Source: Alphaproteobacteria bacterium (GTDB lineage Bacteria > Pseudomonadota > Alphaproteobacteria > Caulobacterales > Parvularculaceae). From it: 64,000 bases of DNA. Positions 1 through 11,808 of this stretch are shown piece after piece. The stretch lies in contig WGLT01000015.1 in assembly GCA_016125425.1 (NCBI GenBank), positions 1 through 64,000 on the forward strand, read 5' to 3'. Positions within the stretch are counted from its first letter, which is position 1, and every line of letters begins with the position of its first letter. The notes below the pieces were generated by a model that saw nothing but the letters and a program-made list of their open reading frames with translations, was not told the DNA's origin and searched no databases. Both the position numbers and the translations under genes were made by a program.

Positions 1-129
1 GAACGAATGATCGGCCATTTGAAGATCAATCGCGCCGTCGCAACCCGCTACGACAAGCTCGCCAGATCGTTCCTTGATGCGCTACACATAGCCGCCATCC
101 GCAAGTGCTTGCGAGCCGCAACTTTGTAA
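1..129 (+). CDS. IS5-family transposase, C-terminal end only (partial at left edge)
   Basis: The frame is open from base 1 to a TAA at 127-129 and encodes 42 residues. The stretch 'RMIGHLKINRAVATRYDKLA' (residues 3-22) is the typical C-terminal block of IS5-type DDE transposases, where an R..LK...R.ATRYDKLA motif carries the last part of the catalytic region, followed by a short hydrophobic helix. The rest of the gene lies outside the window, so I cannot say whether the element is intact. It would catalyse cut-and-paste transposition of its own element. The assignment rests on motif recognition alone. Confidence 0.85.
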   Translation, partial: ERMIGHLKINRAVATRYDKLARSFLDALHIAAIRKCLRAATL

Positions 130-138
130 ACAGGGCCT
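1..138 (+). mobile_element. Right end of an IS5-type insertion sequence
   Basis: The transposase stop is followed at once by the sequence at 121-138 (ACTTTGTAAACAGGGCCT), whose reverse complement looks like the terminal inverted repeat seen at the left end of IS427-like elements. A CTAG at 137-140 may be, or overlap, the target duplication. The exact boundary cannot be fixed without the other end. The element sits 320 bp upstream of dnaN, where many Hyphomicrobiales have dnaA. Confidence 0.7.
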
Positions 139-457
139 AGGGCTCGCAAGGCCGGCGTCCGGCCCGCCGGGCGCTCCGCGTCCGCCCGCCGATCGGGCGG
201 CGCGCAACGACCTGAAATTTCTGACGTTTTTCGCGGGCCGTCGGCGCCGAAAATGCGGCGCTTTTGCTGGCCTTTGGCGTCGATTTTCTGTTATAATTCA
301 AAGTGATTTTCGGAACGGCGATTCTCGGCTGACGACGTCCTTTGCTTGGCCGCGGATCGCCGAATTTTCCACATTGATGCGTGCCGGCGACGAGCGCCCC
401 GAAGGGCGAAGGCGTCGACGCCGCCGGGGCGCCAGAAACGGGAAAGAGCACACGGCG
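139..457. other. dnaN leader region, no gene
   Basis: These 319 bases separate the IS end from dnaN. I see no convincing gene; the long minus-strand reading frame that crosses it is a shadow of dnaN. A TATAAT at 292-297 is a possible -10 element for dnaN, but there is no good -35 at the right distance. A DnaA-box-like 9-mer lies at 365-373. The region just before dnaN (440-448) is purine-rich and provides the ribosome binding site. Confidence 0.5.
365..373 (+). promoter_or_regulatory. DnaA-box-like 9-mer upstream of dnaN
   Basis: TTTTCCACA differs at one position from the DnaA box consensus TTATCCACA. It lies 85 bp before the dnaN start. A single one-mismatch box is weak evidence. It is recorded because dnaN leaders are a common place for DnaA autoregulation or origin elements. 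Confidence 0.3.
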
Positions 458-1576
458 ATGAGGGTCACGATCGAACGGTCGGCGCTGGTCAAGGCGCTGG
501 GACACGTGCAGAGCGTAGTCGAACGGCGCAATACGATCCCCATTCTGTCGAATGTGCTGTTGCAGGCGGAGGGCGGAGCGCTGACGCTGACGGCGACCGA
601 TCTCGACATGGAAATCTCCGAATCGGCGCCGGCGGACGTTGCGGTCAAGGGCGCCTCGACCGCCTCCGCGCTGATGCTGCACGATATTGTCAGAAAACTG
701 CCCGAGGGGGCGCAGATCCGCCTCCAGCTCGTGCAAGAGGAGGGCAGGCTGCAAATCACGGCGGGCCGCTATGAAGGCTCTCTCGCCGCCCTTCCCGATG
801 AGGATTTCCCGACGCTCGCTTCGGATGATCTCGATGTGCGCTTCGCGGTGCCCGCGGACGATCTCCGCAGACTGTTTGCGAAAACGCGTTTCGCGATGTC
901 TCAGGAGGAGACGCGCTACTATCTCAACGGCGTTTACCTGCACGCCTTCACGGAAGGCGGAGCGAAGCTCTTGCGCGCCGCCGCGACGGACGGGCACCGG
1001 CTCGCGCGGCTTGACGCGCCCTTGCCTGCGGGCGCGGAGGCGATGCCCGGCGTCATCGTGCCGCGCAAGGCCGTGGGCGAGCTTGCGCGGCTGCTTGAAG
1101 ACGCCGAAGAAACCGTAGAGATCGCCGTGTCTCAGACGAAAATCCGCTTTGGTCTCGGCGCCGGCCATTTGACGTCGAAGCTCATCGACGGGTCTTTCCC
1201 GGATTACGAACGCGTCATCCCTAAGGCCAATCCCAACATCTTGCGCGTCGACAACAAGGACTTTTCCGCCGCCGTCGATCGTGTTTCGACCGTGTCGGCT
1301 GACCGGACGCGCTCGATCAAACTCGCGCTTGAAGCGGACCGTCTGCGGCTGATGGTGAACAACCCCGAAGCCGGGAGCGCGGTCGAAGAACTGTCGGTCG
1401 ACTATTCCGGCGAGCCGATGGAGATCGGATTCAACGCGCGTTACCTTCTCGATGTCGCAAGCCAGATTGACGGCGAATCCGCCACGCTGCGCCTCGCCGA
1501 TCCGTCCTCCCCGACAGTTGTGGTCGATGAGGAGGACGAGCGCGCTCTTTACGTCTTGATGCCGCTCCGGGTGTGA
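458..1576 (+). CDS. dnaN: DNA polymerase III subunit beta (sliding clamp)
   Basis: Encodes the 372-residue ring clamp that tethers DNA polymerase III to DNA and loads other replication and repair proteins. The N-terminus 'MRVTIERSALVKALGHVQSV' and the following 'RRNTIPILSNVLL' are hallmark DnaN motifs, and the length fits three clamp domains of about 120 residues each. The C-terminus 'LYVLMPLRV' matches the usual 'YVLMPMRL' ending. I chose the ATG at 458 because conserved sequence starts there and a GGGAAAGAG ribosome binding site lies 10 nt upstream; an in-frame ATG at 374 adds 28 basic, low-complexity residues. It leads a dnaN-recF-gyrB group, with recF 103 bp downstream. Confidence 0.98.
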   Translation: MRVTIERSALVKALGHVQSVVERRNTIPILSNVLLQAEGGALTLTATDLDMEISESAPADVAVKGASTASALMLHDIVRKLPEGAQIRLQLVQEEGRLQITAGRYEGSLAALPDEDFPTLASDDLDVRFAVPADDLRRLFAKTRFAMSQEETRYYLNGVYLHAFTEGGAKLLRAAATDGHRLARLDAPLPAGAEAMPGVIVPRKAVGELARLLEDAEETVEIAVSQTKIRFGLGAGHLTSKLIDGSFPDYERVIPKANPNILRVDNKDFSAAVDRVSTVSADRTRSIKLALEADRLRLMVNNPEAGSAVEELSVDYSGEPMEIGFNARYLLDVASQIDGESATLRLADPSSPTVVVDEEDERALYVLMPLRV

Positions 1577-1679
1577 AGCGCAGAGCCCGCAAGCAAGAAC
1601 GCTTTGGCGCGGCGAGAAGTGAATGAAGAGGCATTGATTGGGCGCGAGTCCGTCGCCTGCAACTCCTTGAAGCAGCAAC

Positions 1680-2882
1680 ATGGCCGAGACGGCGATGAAA
1701 AGTGTGATGTTTGCGAACGCGCCTTGCGGCGCGGAAGCGCATTTCCGTCGCCTGAGCCTTACGGATTTTCGCTCTTATGCGCGCGCGGAGCTCGCGCTGG
1801 ACGGCCGTCCCGTCGTGCTTGCCGGCGCGAACGGCGCGGGCAAAACGAATATTCTCGAGGCGCTTTCATTGCTCGGGCCGGGGCGCGGCCTTCGCGGCGC
1901 GCGGCTTGACGAATTGCCGAGGATCGGCGGCGCCGGGGGCTGGGCTGTCGCGGCGCGGCTCGACATCCAGGGCGAGGAGCGCCGCCTCGGCGTCGGCGCG
2001 ACGGCGGATGCGCTCGATCGCCGCATTTGCCGGATCGACGACCGATCCGTGAGCGGCCCTTCAGTCTTTTCGGATTGCGTGCGCTTGATGTGGCTCACCC
2101 CGGCGCAGGACCGTCTGTTCACGGACGCGCCCGGCGAGAGGCGGCGTTTCCTCGATCGTATGTCCCTCGCGCATGATCCCGCGCATGGCCGCGCCGCTAA
2201 CGCCTACGAACTGGCGATGCGTCAGCGTCAAAAGCTGCTTGAGGAAAGACACTGGGACGAGGCCTGGCTGTCGGCGCTTGAAGCGCAGATGGCTGAAGCG
2301 GGCGTCGCGATCGCGGCGAGCCGGCGCGACATGGCGTCCGCCCTCGCGGCCGCCGAAATCGCGGAAGCCGCCGATTTGAACGGCGCATTCCCCGCCGCCG
2401 ATATCGCTCTTGAAGGCTTTCTCGAAACCCTATTGGAGGCGGCGCCGGCCGCCGATGTCGAGGAGGAATTCGCCGCGAGGCTGAGGGCGGGACGTCGCGC
2501 CGACGCCGAAGCCGGGCGCGCTTTGATCGGCCCGCACCGCTCGGACCTTCTTGTGACGCACCGGGAAAAGGGACGGCCCGCCCGTTTGTGTTCGACCGGA
2601 GAGCAAAAAGCGCTGCTTGTCGGGCTCGTTCTCGCCAACGCCCGCGCGCTGGCGCTCGCAACAAGTTTCAATCGCGCATCGGCGTCGCTCGTCCTGCTTC
2701 TCGACGAAATCGCCGCGCATCTGGATGAGGCGCGTCGCGCCGCGCTTTTTGACATTCTGGAGGCGCTGGACATTCAGACCTTTATGACGGGTACGGATTT
2801 GTCGCTTTTCGCAGCGTGGGGCGAGCGCGCGCAATGCTTCTCTGTTTCCAACGGAATCATCGCTGAAACTTCGTTAAAGTAG
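1680..2882 (+). CDS. recF: DNA replication/repair protein RecF
   Basis: A 400-residue SMC-like ATPase that helps load RecA at single-strand gaps with RecO and RecR. Walker A is GANGAGKTN at residues 49-57, preceded by the family motif 'RRLSLTDFRSYARAEL'. The ABC-type signature region 'CSTGEQKALL' and the Walker B motif 'LVLLLDEIAAHLDEARR' are both present near the C-terminus. An alternative ATG at 1695 would drop five residues. It lies between dnaN and gyrB with a 12-nt gap to gyrB, the classic replication-repair neighbourhood, and is probably co-transcribed with gyrB. Confidence 0.97.
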   Translation: MAETAMKSVMFANAPCGAEAHFRRLSLTDFRSYARAELALDGRPVVLAGANGAGKTNILEALSLLGPGRGLRGARLDELPRIGGAGGWAVAARLDIQGEERRLGVGATADALDRRICRIDDRSVSGPSVFSDCVRLMWLTPAQDRLFTDAPGERRRFLDRMSLAHDPAHGRAANAYELAMRQRQKLLEERHWDEAWLSALEAQMAEAGVAIAASRRDMASALAAAEIAEAADLNGAFPAADIALEGFLETLLEAAPAADVEEEFAARLRAGRRADAEAGRALIGPHRSDLLVTHREKGRPARLCSTGEQKALLVGLVLANARALALATSFNRASASLVLLLDEIAAHLDEARRAALFDILEALDIQTFMTGTDLSLFAAWGERAQCFSVSNGIIAETSLK

Positions 2883-7066
<4,184 letters not shown>

Positions 7067-7144
7067 GCCGGCGCTCCTCCGAAATGCGATCGGCGAGGAG
7101 GATAGGCGATGGAATCGCCAGCGCCAATGACGGCGGGCAGCGTC

Positions 7145-7933
7145 TCAGCCGCGCTTTCTGAAGGCTTCAGCGGCCGCCCATCCCGCCGCCATGGCGAGGA
7201 ACACGCACACAACCCCATAGGCGATGGGCCGTTTATGGGCGAGTTCGTAGATATTGCGTTCAAGACCGACCTTGTTGACCGAGAGCCGGGCGTTATCATG
7301 CGAAATCACTTCGCCGCGCGCGATGAGATAGACATCGACCAGATAGTCGCCGACCGGCGTTTTGGGCGGCAGGTCGATTTCTATGGAGAACAGCGAGCCC
7401 TTTTTGAAGGAAACCGAGTGTTTCATCTCTGCGTACAGACCGGACTGTCGCGCGGATGCGAGAAACGCACGCGCGAAAGCGGCGGCGCCCCGCGTTTGCA
7501 GAATGTGCGCGGCCTGCGCGTTTGAAGGCGCAAATCGCCGGTCGAGCGCTTCGGGAGTCTGTTCGAGGCGATAGGCGGCGCGCAACGCACGCGGCGCGAT
7601 CTCATCGAGACTGCGCGTGGCGTGAACGAGAAACGCGCCGGGGACGCCGCGCAAATAGACGGGAGAGCCCGCCGTCCATATGGCGCCTTCATGGATCATC
7701 GGTCGGATCGAAAAAGCCGAGTTCGGACCCCGCACGACAGCGACGATGTCATATTGCGCGCCGCCGTCCGCCCCTGCCGGCTGCGCGCCGGTCATCGCGC
7801 CGAAGAGCACGACTTTCGCGCCCGAAAAGCTTGCGTTGACTTCAACGACGTCATCGGTCAGCGCGATCGCAATATCGGCGGCCCGCGCTTGCGAAAAAGC
7901 GCCGAAAATGAGCGCGAGCGTGATCAAACGCAT
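7145..7933 (-). CDS. TIGR02186-type membrane-anchored protein, partner of the TSUP exporter
   Basis: About 262 residues with an N-terminal signal peptide (cut near ARAADI), a beta-rich periplasmic body, and one C-terminal membrane helix ('YGVVCVFLAMAAGWAAAEAF'). The motifs 'ALTDDVVEVNASFSGAKVVLFGA' and 'VVRGP' are those of the uncharacterised TIGR02186 family, which almost always sits next to a TauE/SafE exporter. The ATG at 7933 overlaps the exporter stop as TGATG, which predicts translational coupling; a GTG lies one codon earlier. The function is unknown; by association it may be an accessory subunit for sulfite or organosulfonate export. Confidence 0.8.
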   Translation of the reverse strand: MRLITLALIFGAFSQARAADIAIALTDDVVEVNASFSGAKVVLFGAMTGAQPAGADGGAQYDIVAVVRGPNSAFSIRPMIHEGAIWTAGSPVYLRGVPGAFLVHATRSLDEIAPRALRAAYRLEQTPEALDRRFAPSNAQAAHILQTRGAAAFARAFLASARQSGLYAEMKHSVSFKKGSLFSIEIDLPPKTPVGDYLVDVYLIARGEVISHDNARLSVNKVGLERNIYELAHKRPIAYGVVCVFLAMAAGWAAAEAFRKRG

Positions 7934-8844
7934 CACAGCGGGAACACCTCATAAAGCTGATCGGGCGGCAAAACGAGCCCGAGGGTGAGGCGCGCGCAGA
8001 CCGCGAGCACGATGAGAGCGAGAAGGACCCGCAGATGCTCCGCTTTCAGTCGCGCGCCGATGCGCACCCCGGCCTGGGCGCCGAGCACGCCGCCCGCCAC
8101 CAGAATAGCGGCGAGCACGATATCGACGGTCTGGTTCGCGCCGGCGTGAAGCGCCGTCGAGAGTCCGGTCACGAAAATCATCTGGAACAACGATGTTCCG
8201 ATGACGGTGTTCGCTGGCATTTGCAGGACATAGATCATCGCCGGCACGAGAACGAAGCCGCTCCCGACGCCGAGCGTCGCTGACAGCAATCCGCCAAAAA
8301 AACCCAGCGCCATCGGCGGAAGCGGGCTGATGAATAGCTGCGAGCGCCGAAACCGCATCGGATAGGGCAGGGCCGCCATCCACGCCGTCCGCCGCCGTCT
8401 TCGTCTCGGCGCGCCTTTTTTCGGCTCGCGCATAATGGCGCGCACGCTTTCGGCCAGCATCAATGCGCCGATCAGCGCGAGGAGGATGACATAAGCGAGC
8501 GAGACGAAAACGTCGATTTGTCCCGCCTGGCGAAAATAACGAAACACCAGCACGCCGGCGACCGCGCCGGCCCATCCGCCGCCAATCAGGAACGCGCCCA
8601 TCTGATAGTCGACGGCGCGCCGGCGCACATGCGGCAGGGCGCCTGAAGCCGAAGACGCGACGATATGAACCGTCTCCGTGCCCACTGCAATCGCGGGCGG
8701 GATACCGAAAAAGATCAAGAGCGGCGTCATAAGAAACCCGCCGCCGACGCCGAACATCCCCGACAGGAATCCGACTGCGGCGCCCGTCAGGAGCAGCGCT
8801 GCAGGATCGACCGGCATGTCGGCGATGGGCAAATAAATCTGCAT
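7933..8844 (-). CDS. Sulfite exporter TauE/SafE (TSUP) family permease
   Basis: A polytopic inner-membrane protein of about 303 residues. Two related halves each begin with a glycine-rich motif: 'GFLSGMFGVGGGFLMTPLLI' in the first and 'GLLSATLGVGSGFVLVPAMI' in the second, the signature of TSUP anion exporters. The family exports sulfite, sulfoacetate or similar small anions. The ATG at 8844 ('MQIYLPIADMPVD') is where family similarity starts; an in-frame ATG at 8919 would add 25 non-conserved residues. It heads a two-gene operon with the TIGR02186 gene. Confidence 0.9.
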   Translation of the reverse strand: MQIYLPIADMPVDPAALLLTGAAVGFLSGMFGVGGGFLMTPLLIFFGIPPAIAVGTETVHIVASSASGALPHVRRRAVDYQMGAFLIGGGWAGAVAGVLVFRYFRQAGQIDVFVSLAYVILLALIGALMLAESVRAIMREPKKGAPRRRRRRTAWMAALPYPMRFRRSQLFISPLPPMALGFFGGLLSATLGVGSGFVLVPAMIYVLQMPANTVIGTSLFQMIFVTGLSTALHAGANQTVDIVLAAILVAGGVLGAQAGVRIGARLKAEHLRVLLALIVLAVCARLTLGLVLPPDQLYEVFPL

Positions 8845-9006
8845 GCGCCCCGCCTGATCGAGGATGCTGACTCTCGCCGGCCGGATAATCGGCGGGCGCG
8901 CCGGACTCTGCATCCGCAATGCAGCTGATCTTCCGCCGGATGGCGAAACCGCCGTTCTTATAGGCCGTCACGCGCAGCGCGCAAACAGCCCCGGCCGGGC
9001 CGCCCC

Positions 9007-11517
9007 TTACGAGGCGGGCGCGACTTCGTTGGCGGCTTCGTCCGGCGTTGCGGCCTTCCAGGCGGCGATGTCCGCGTCGATCGATCTCAAGCGTTCAGAA
9101 GAAAGGCTGGGCGCGAGACTGGCGGCGAGCGCGCCGGCCTGCTGATCGCCGTTACGCGCCGCGAGCGAATACCAGTAATAGGCTTTGGCGGCGTCCTGCA
9201 CGCCGCTGCGCGAATTGTCGCCGCCCGGATGGTAGAGCGCGCCGAGATTATACTGGGAGTCAACGAGGCCGAAATTGCCGGCCTTCTCAAACCAGCGAAT
9301 CGCCGAAGCCTCATCGCGAGGCCCGCCTTGACCCCGCGCTTCCATAACCCCGATTCTGTGCATGGCGAGCACATTGCCGCCATTCGCAGCGCGCTCATAC
9401 CAAGCCCGCGCTTTGGCGAGATCCTCCGGCACGCCCTGCCCCAATTTGTAGAGCTCGCCGAGTTGAAGCTGGGCGGGGGGAAGTCCGAGCTCGGCGGCCT
9501 GTTCGATCCCGGCGATCGCCGCGCTGGTCTCGGCCGTGGTTTTGGCTGACCGGAGTTTGGCGACGCTGTTCAGATACAAGGCATGGGCGTCTATGGCCGC
9601 GTCTGACCCGCTCTGGCCGGCCGGCGCAGCGTTGTCCGAGGCGGGCGCGGACGCAGCCGGCCGAGACGCGCCGCCCGGCGGTTCGGCGCCGACGAATATC
9701 AGGTCCTTGATGAGGAAGAAGAGCGCTGCGATCGCGAGAATAACCGCGGCGATCAGCGCCGCCGTCAGCGGGCTCGGCTTGAGCCGCGCAAGGACGCGCC
9801 GCCAGACGGAGGCCGACGCGCCCGAGTTTTCGTCGGTCGACGCCGGCTCGACCGGCGCCGCGGGGCCGTAGAAATGCGTCTTGAGCCCGGAGAGCGCCCC
9901 TGCGGCTTTCGACGCGAGCGAGGGGGCGTCCTCGTCCGCGCCTCCGGCGTTTTTCGCCGCCGGGTCCGCCGCCGTCTCGATCGCCGGCTGTAAGGCGGCC
10001 TCGAGGCCTTCCTCGGCGAGTCGCTTGCGTCTGATCTTCGCGGCGAGGATAGCGCGTTGTTTCGGCGTAAGCCGTCGGCGGGAATGCTCGTCGGAGGCGG
10101 CGCGCTGGGCGGCTTCGCGCGCGGCCGAGCGCGCCTGCTTGAGAAAATCGCCTGGCGCGCGCGCGCCGGCGGCGTCAGAGCTCTCTTCGACGGCGGGCGA
10201 TTCGGCGGGCTGATGGCTCGCCTCGCCCGAAGGCGGCGCGCCGGCGATCGTATCAAACTCCGCGAATATCGCATTGAGGCTGTCGTCTGCGCTTTTGGGC
10301 TCCTCATCGTCTGACGCGCCTTTGATTTCATCCAAGGCGTCGTCCTCCGACAGCGTCTCAGCCGCTTCGATCCCGCTTTCATCATCGAGATCGAAAGAAA
10401 ACTCGTCTTCGTCGTCTTCGTCGAGCGCCCGGTCCGCCTCGTCGGCCTCTCCGACATCGCGGTCTTCCTCGGAGGCCGCGCTCGGCTTGTTTTCCTCGGG
10501 GTTGGCGATTTCTGCGGGAACGACGCCGGGGGCGCCTGCGTCGGCGTCGTCGCCGGCCGGCTTCGACGTCATCGCGTCAAAGGAGCGGCGAAGCTCGGCG
10601 AGACGCTCCGCCGCGACGCCGTCGCCGCGCGCCGGTTCGACGCGTTCGAACCGGGCTTTGAGCTCGGCGATCGTTTCAGCCACCTTGGCGACGCCTTCGG
10701 AGCTTCTCCGCTCGGCGGCGTCGATCTGATCCGACATCTTTTTGATCGTCGCTTCGAGGGCGCGCATCTGGTCGCCCCCGCGCTTGATTTCGTCGCCGAG
10801 AATTCTGAGGCGCGCGCCCGTGCGCTCCACGAATTCCGAATCCGGAGAGGCCGCCGCTTCGTCCCTGAGCTTGCTCGCCTCGGCGGCGATGCGCTCGGCC
10901 CGCTCGACGCGCGCGCCGAGGTCTTCGATCGCCTCGCGCAGGTCTTTGATCGCCGACGCTGCGCCGTCGCCGCGCCCCGGCCCCGCAGCGGATTGGTCGA
11001 GACGGCTTGCAAACTCCTGAAGTTGTTTTTCCGTCGCGTCGAGGCGGGTCAGGGTTTGTTTGTGCGCGGCGTCATATTGCAGCGCGACCTGGCTCACCGC
11101 CTTTTCGAGCGCGCGCAAGGCGTCGATACGCTGCCGGTCATTGGCCCTCGACTCGAGTTTGGCGAGGCGTGACTCGATGTCGGGACCGGCTTCGCCGGGG
11201 CGCACCCGCTCAAGGCGCTGCACGCGCTCCACGACGCCGCCGAAATTCCGGGAGAGTTCGTCAAGCGCGGCCGCGCCCTTGCTTTCCGCGGCGATGACCT
11301 TCTTATTGAGATGTTCGATCGCTGTGACGAGATCCGAGATTTTGAGCCCTTCGATCTCGCCGTTCGACGTCTCGGGGTCGCCGGCCGTGTAGATCACCCG
11401 ATTGAGCCACTCGCCGACGGTCATGCCTTCGCGGCGCGCCGCTTCTTTTGCGGTCTCGCGGGCGTCCCGTTCTATGCCTTTTACGCTCCAGGGCGCGTTC
11501 GATTTCATAAAAGACAC
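9007..11517 (-). CDS. PodJ-like polarity protein with Sel1 repeats
   Basis: An 836-residue protein with four parts. The N-terminus ('WSVKGIERDARETAKEAARR'...'GEWLN') is the conserved start of PodJ/localization-factor-like proteins. Long coiled coils follow (about 80-320), then an acidic disordered stretch (about 320-470) rich in D and E. A membrane helix lies near residue 585 ('LTAALIAAVILAIAALFFLI'), with Sel1-type helical repeats beyond it ('AQLQLGELYKLGQGVPEDLAKA'-like). In Caulobacter, PodJ uses this layout to organise a cell pole, with the repeats in the periplasm. An ATG three codons in (11508) is an alternative start. The precise role here is inferred from architecture. Confidence 0.8.
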   Translation of the reverse strand: MSFMKSNAPWSVKGIERDARETAKEAARREGMTVGEWLNRVIYTAGDPETSNGEIEGLKISDLVTAIEHLNKKVIAAESKGAAALDELSRNFGGVVERVQRLERVRPGEAGPDIESRLAKLESRANDRQRIDALRALEKAVSQVALQYDAAHKQTLTRLDATEKQLQEFASRLDQSAAGPGRGDGAASAIKDLREAIEDLGARVERAERIAAEASKLRDEAAASPDSEFVERTGARLRILGDEIKRGGDQMRALEATIKKMSDQIDAAERRSSEGVAKVAETIAELKARFERVEPARGDGVAAERLAELRRSFDAMTSKPAGDDADAGAPGVVPAEIANPEENKPSAASEEDRDVGEADEADRALDEDDEDEFSFDLDDESGIEAAETLSEDDALDEIKGASDDEEPKSADDSLNAIFAEFDTIAGAPPSGEASHQPAESPAVEESSDAAGARAPGDFLKQARSAAREAAQRAASDEHSRRRLTPKQRAILAAKIRRKRLAEEGLEAALQPAIETAADPAAKNAGGADEDAPSLASKAAGALSGLKTHFYGPAAPVEPASTDENSGASASVWRRVLARLKPSPLTAALIAAVILAIAALFFLIKDLIFVGAEPPGGASRPAASAPASDNAAPAGQSGSDAAIDAHALYLNSVAKLRSAKTTAETSAAIAGIEQAAELGLPPAQLQLGELYKLGQGVPEDLAKARAWYERAANGGNVLAMHRIGVMEARGQGGPRDEASAIRWFEKAGNFGLVDSQYNLGALYHPGGDNSRSGVQDAAKAYYWYSLAARNGDQQAGALAASLAPSLSSERLRSIDADIAAWKAATPDEAANEVAPAS

Positions 11518-11808
11518 CGCTCAAATTCAAGCCGCGATGGCGACCGCCCCGCCTCGGCCGGGCTGCGCGGTCCCGAGGCGGGACGCGCACGACCGCATGA
11601 AACGAGCGGTAAGGTGCTTCGCGCAGGCCGCAAAGCGCTAATTCCCTCGACTTTTCCACTGATTCCGCTTCGAATCGGACCTCAATTTCTCGGGGCGGAA
11701 CGGCCGCCGCCGCAGAGCCGGGATCAGCGCGATGCGGCCCGCGCTTTACGCCCGCATCAGCGCCACTAGATTGGGGCGCCGCCGGGCCGCACAGACGGGA
11801 GTTTCGCA
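11518..11808. other. Divergent intergenic region (PodJ-like / acyl-CoA dehydrogenase)
   Basis: These 291 bases lie between two divergently transcribed genes and must hold both promoters. I see no RNA gene, clear palindrome or intrinsic terminator. The small reading frames that cross it have no ribosome binding site or recognisable protein sequence. Confidence 0.5.

Noticed and set aside
137-1681. 514-codon minus-strand frame over dnaN
   Set aside because: It is antisense to a certain dnaN gene, has shadow-type composition, and shows no recognisable domain.
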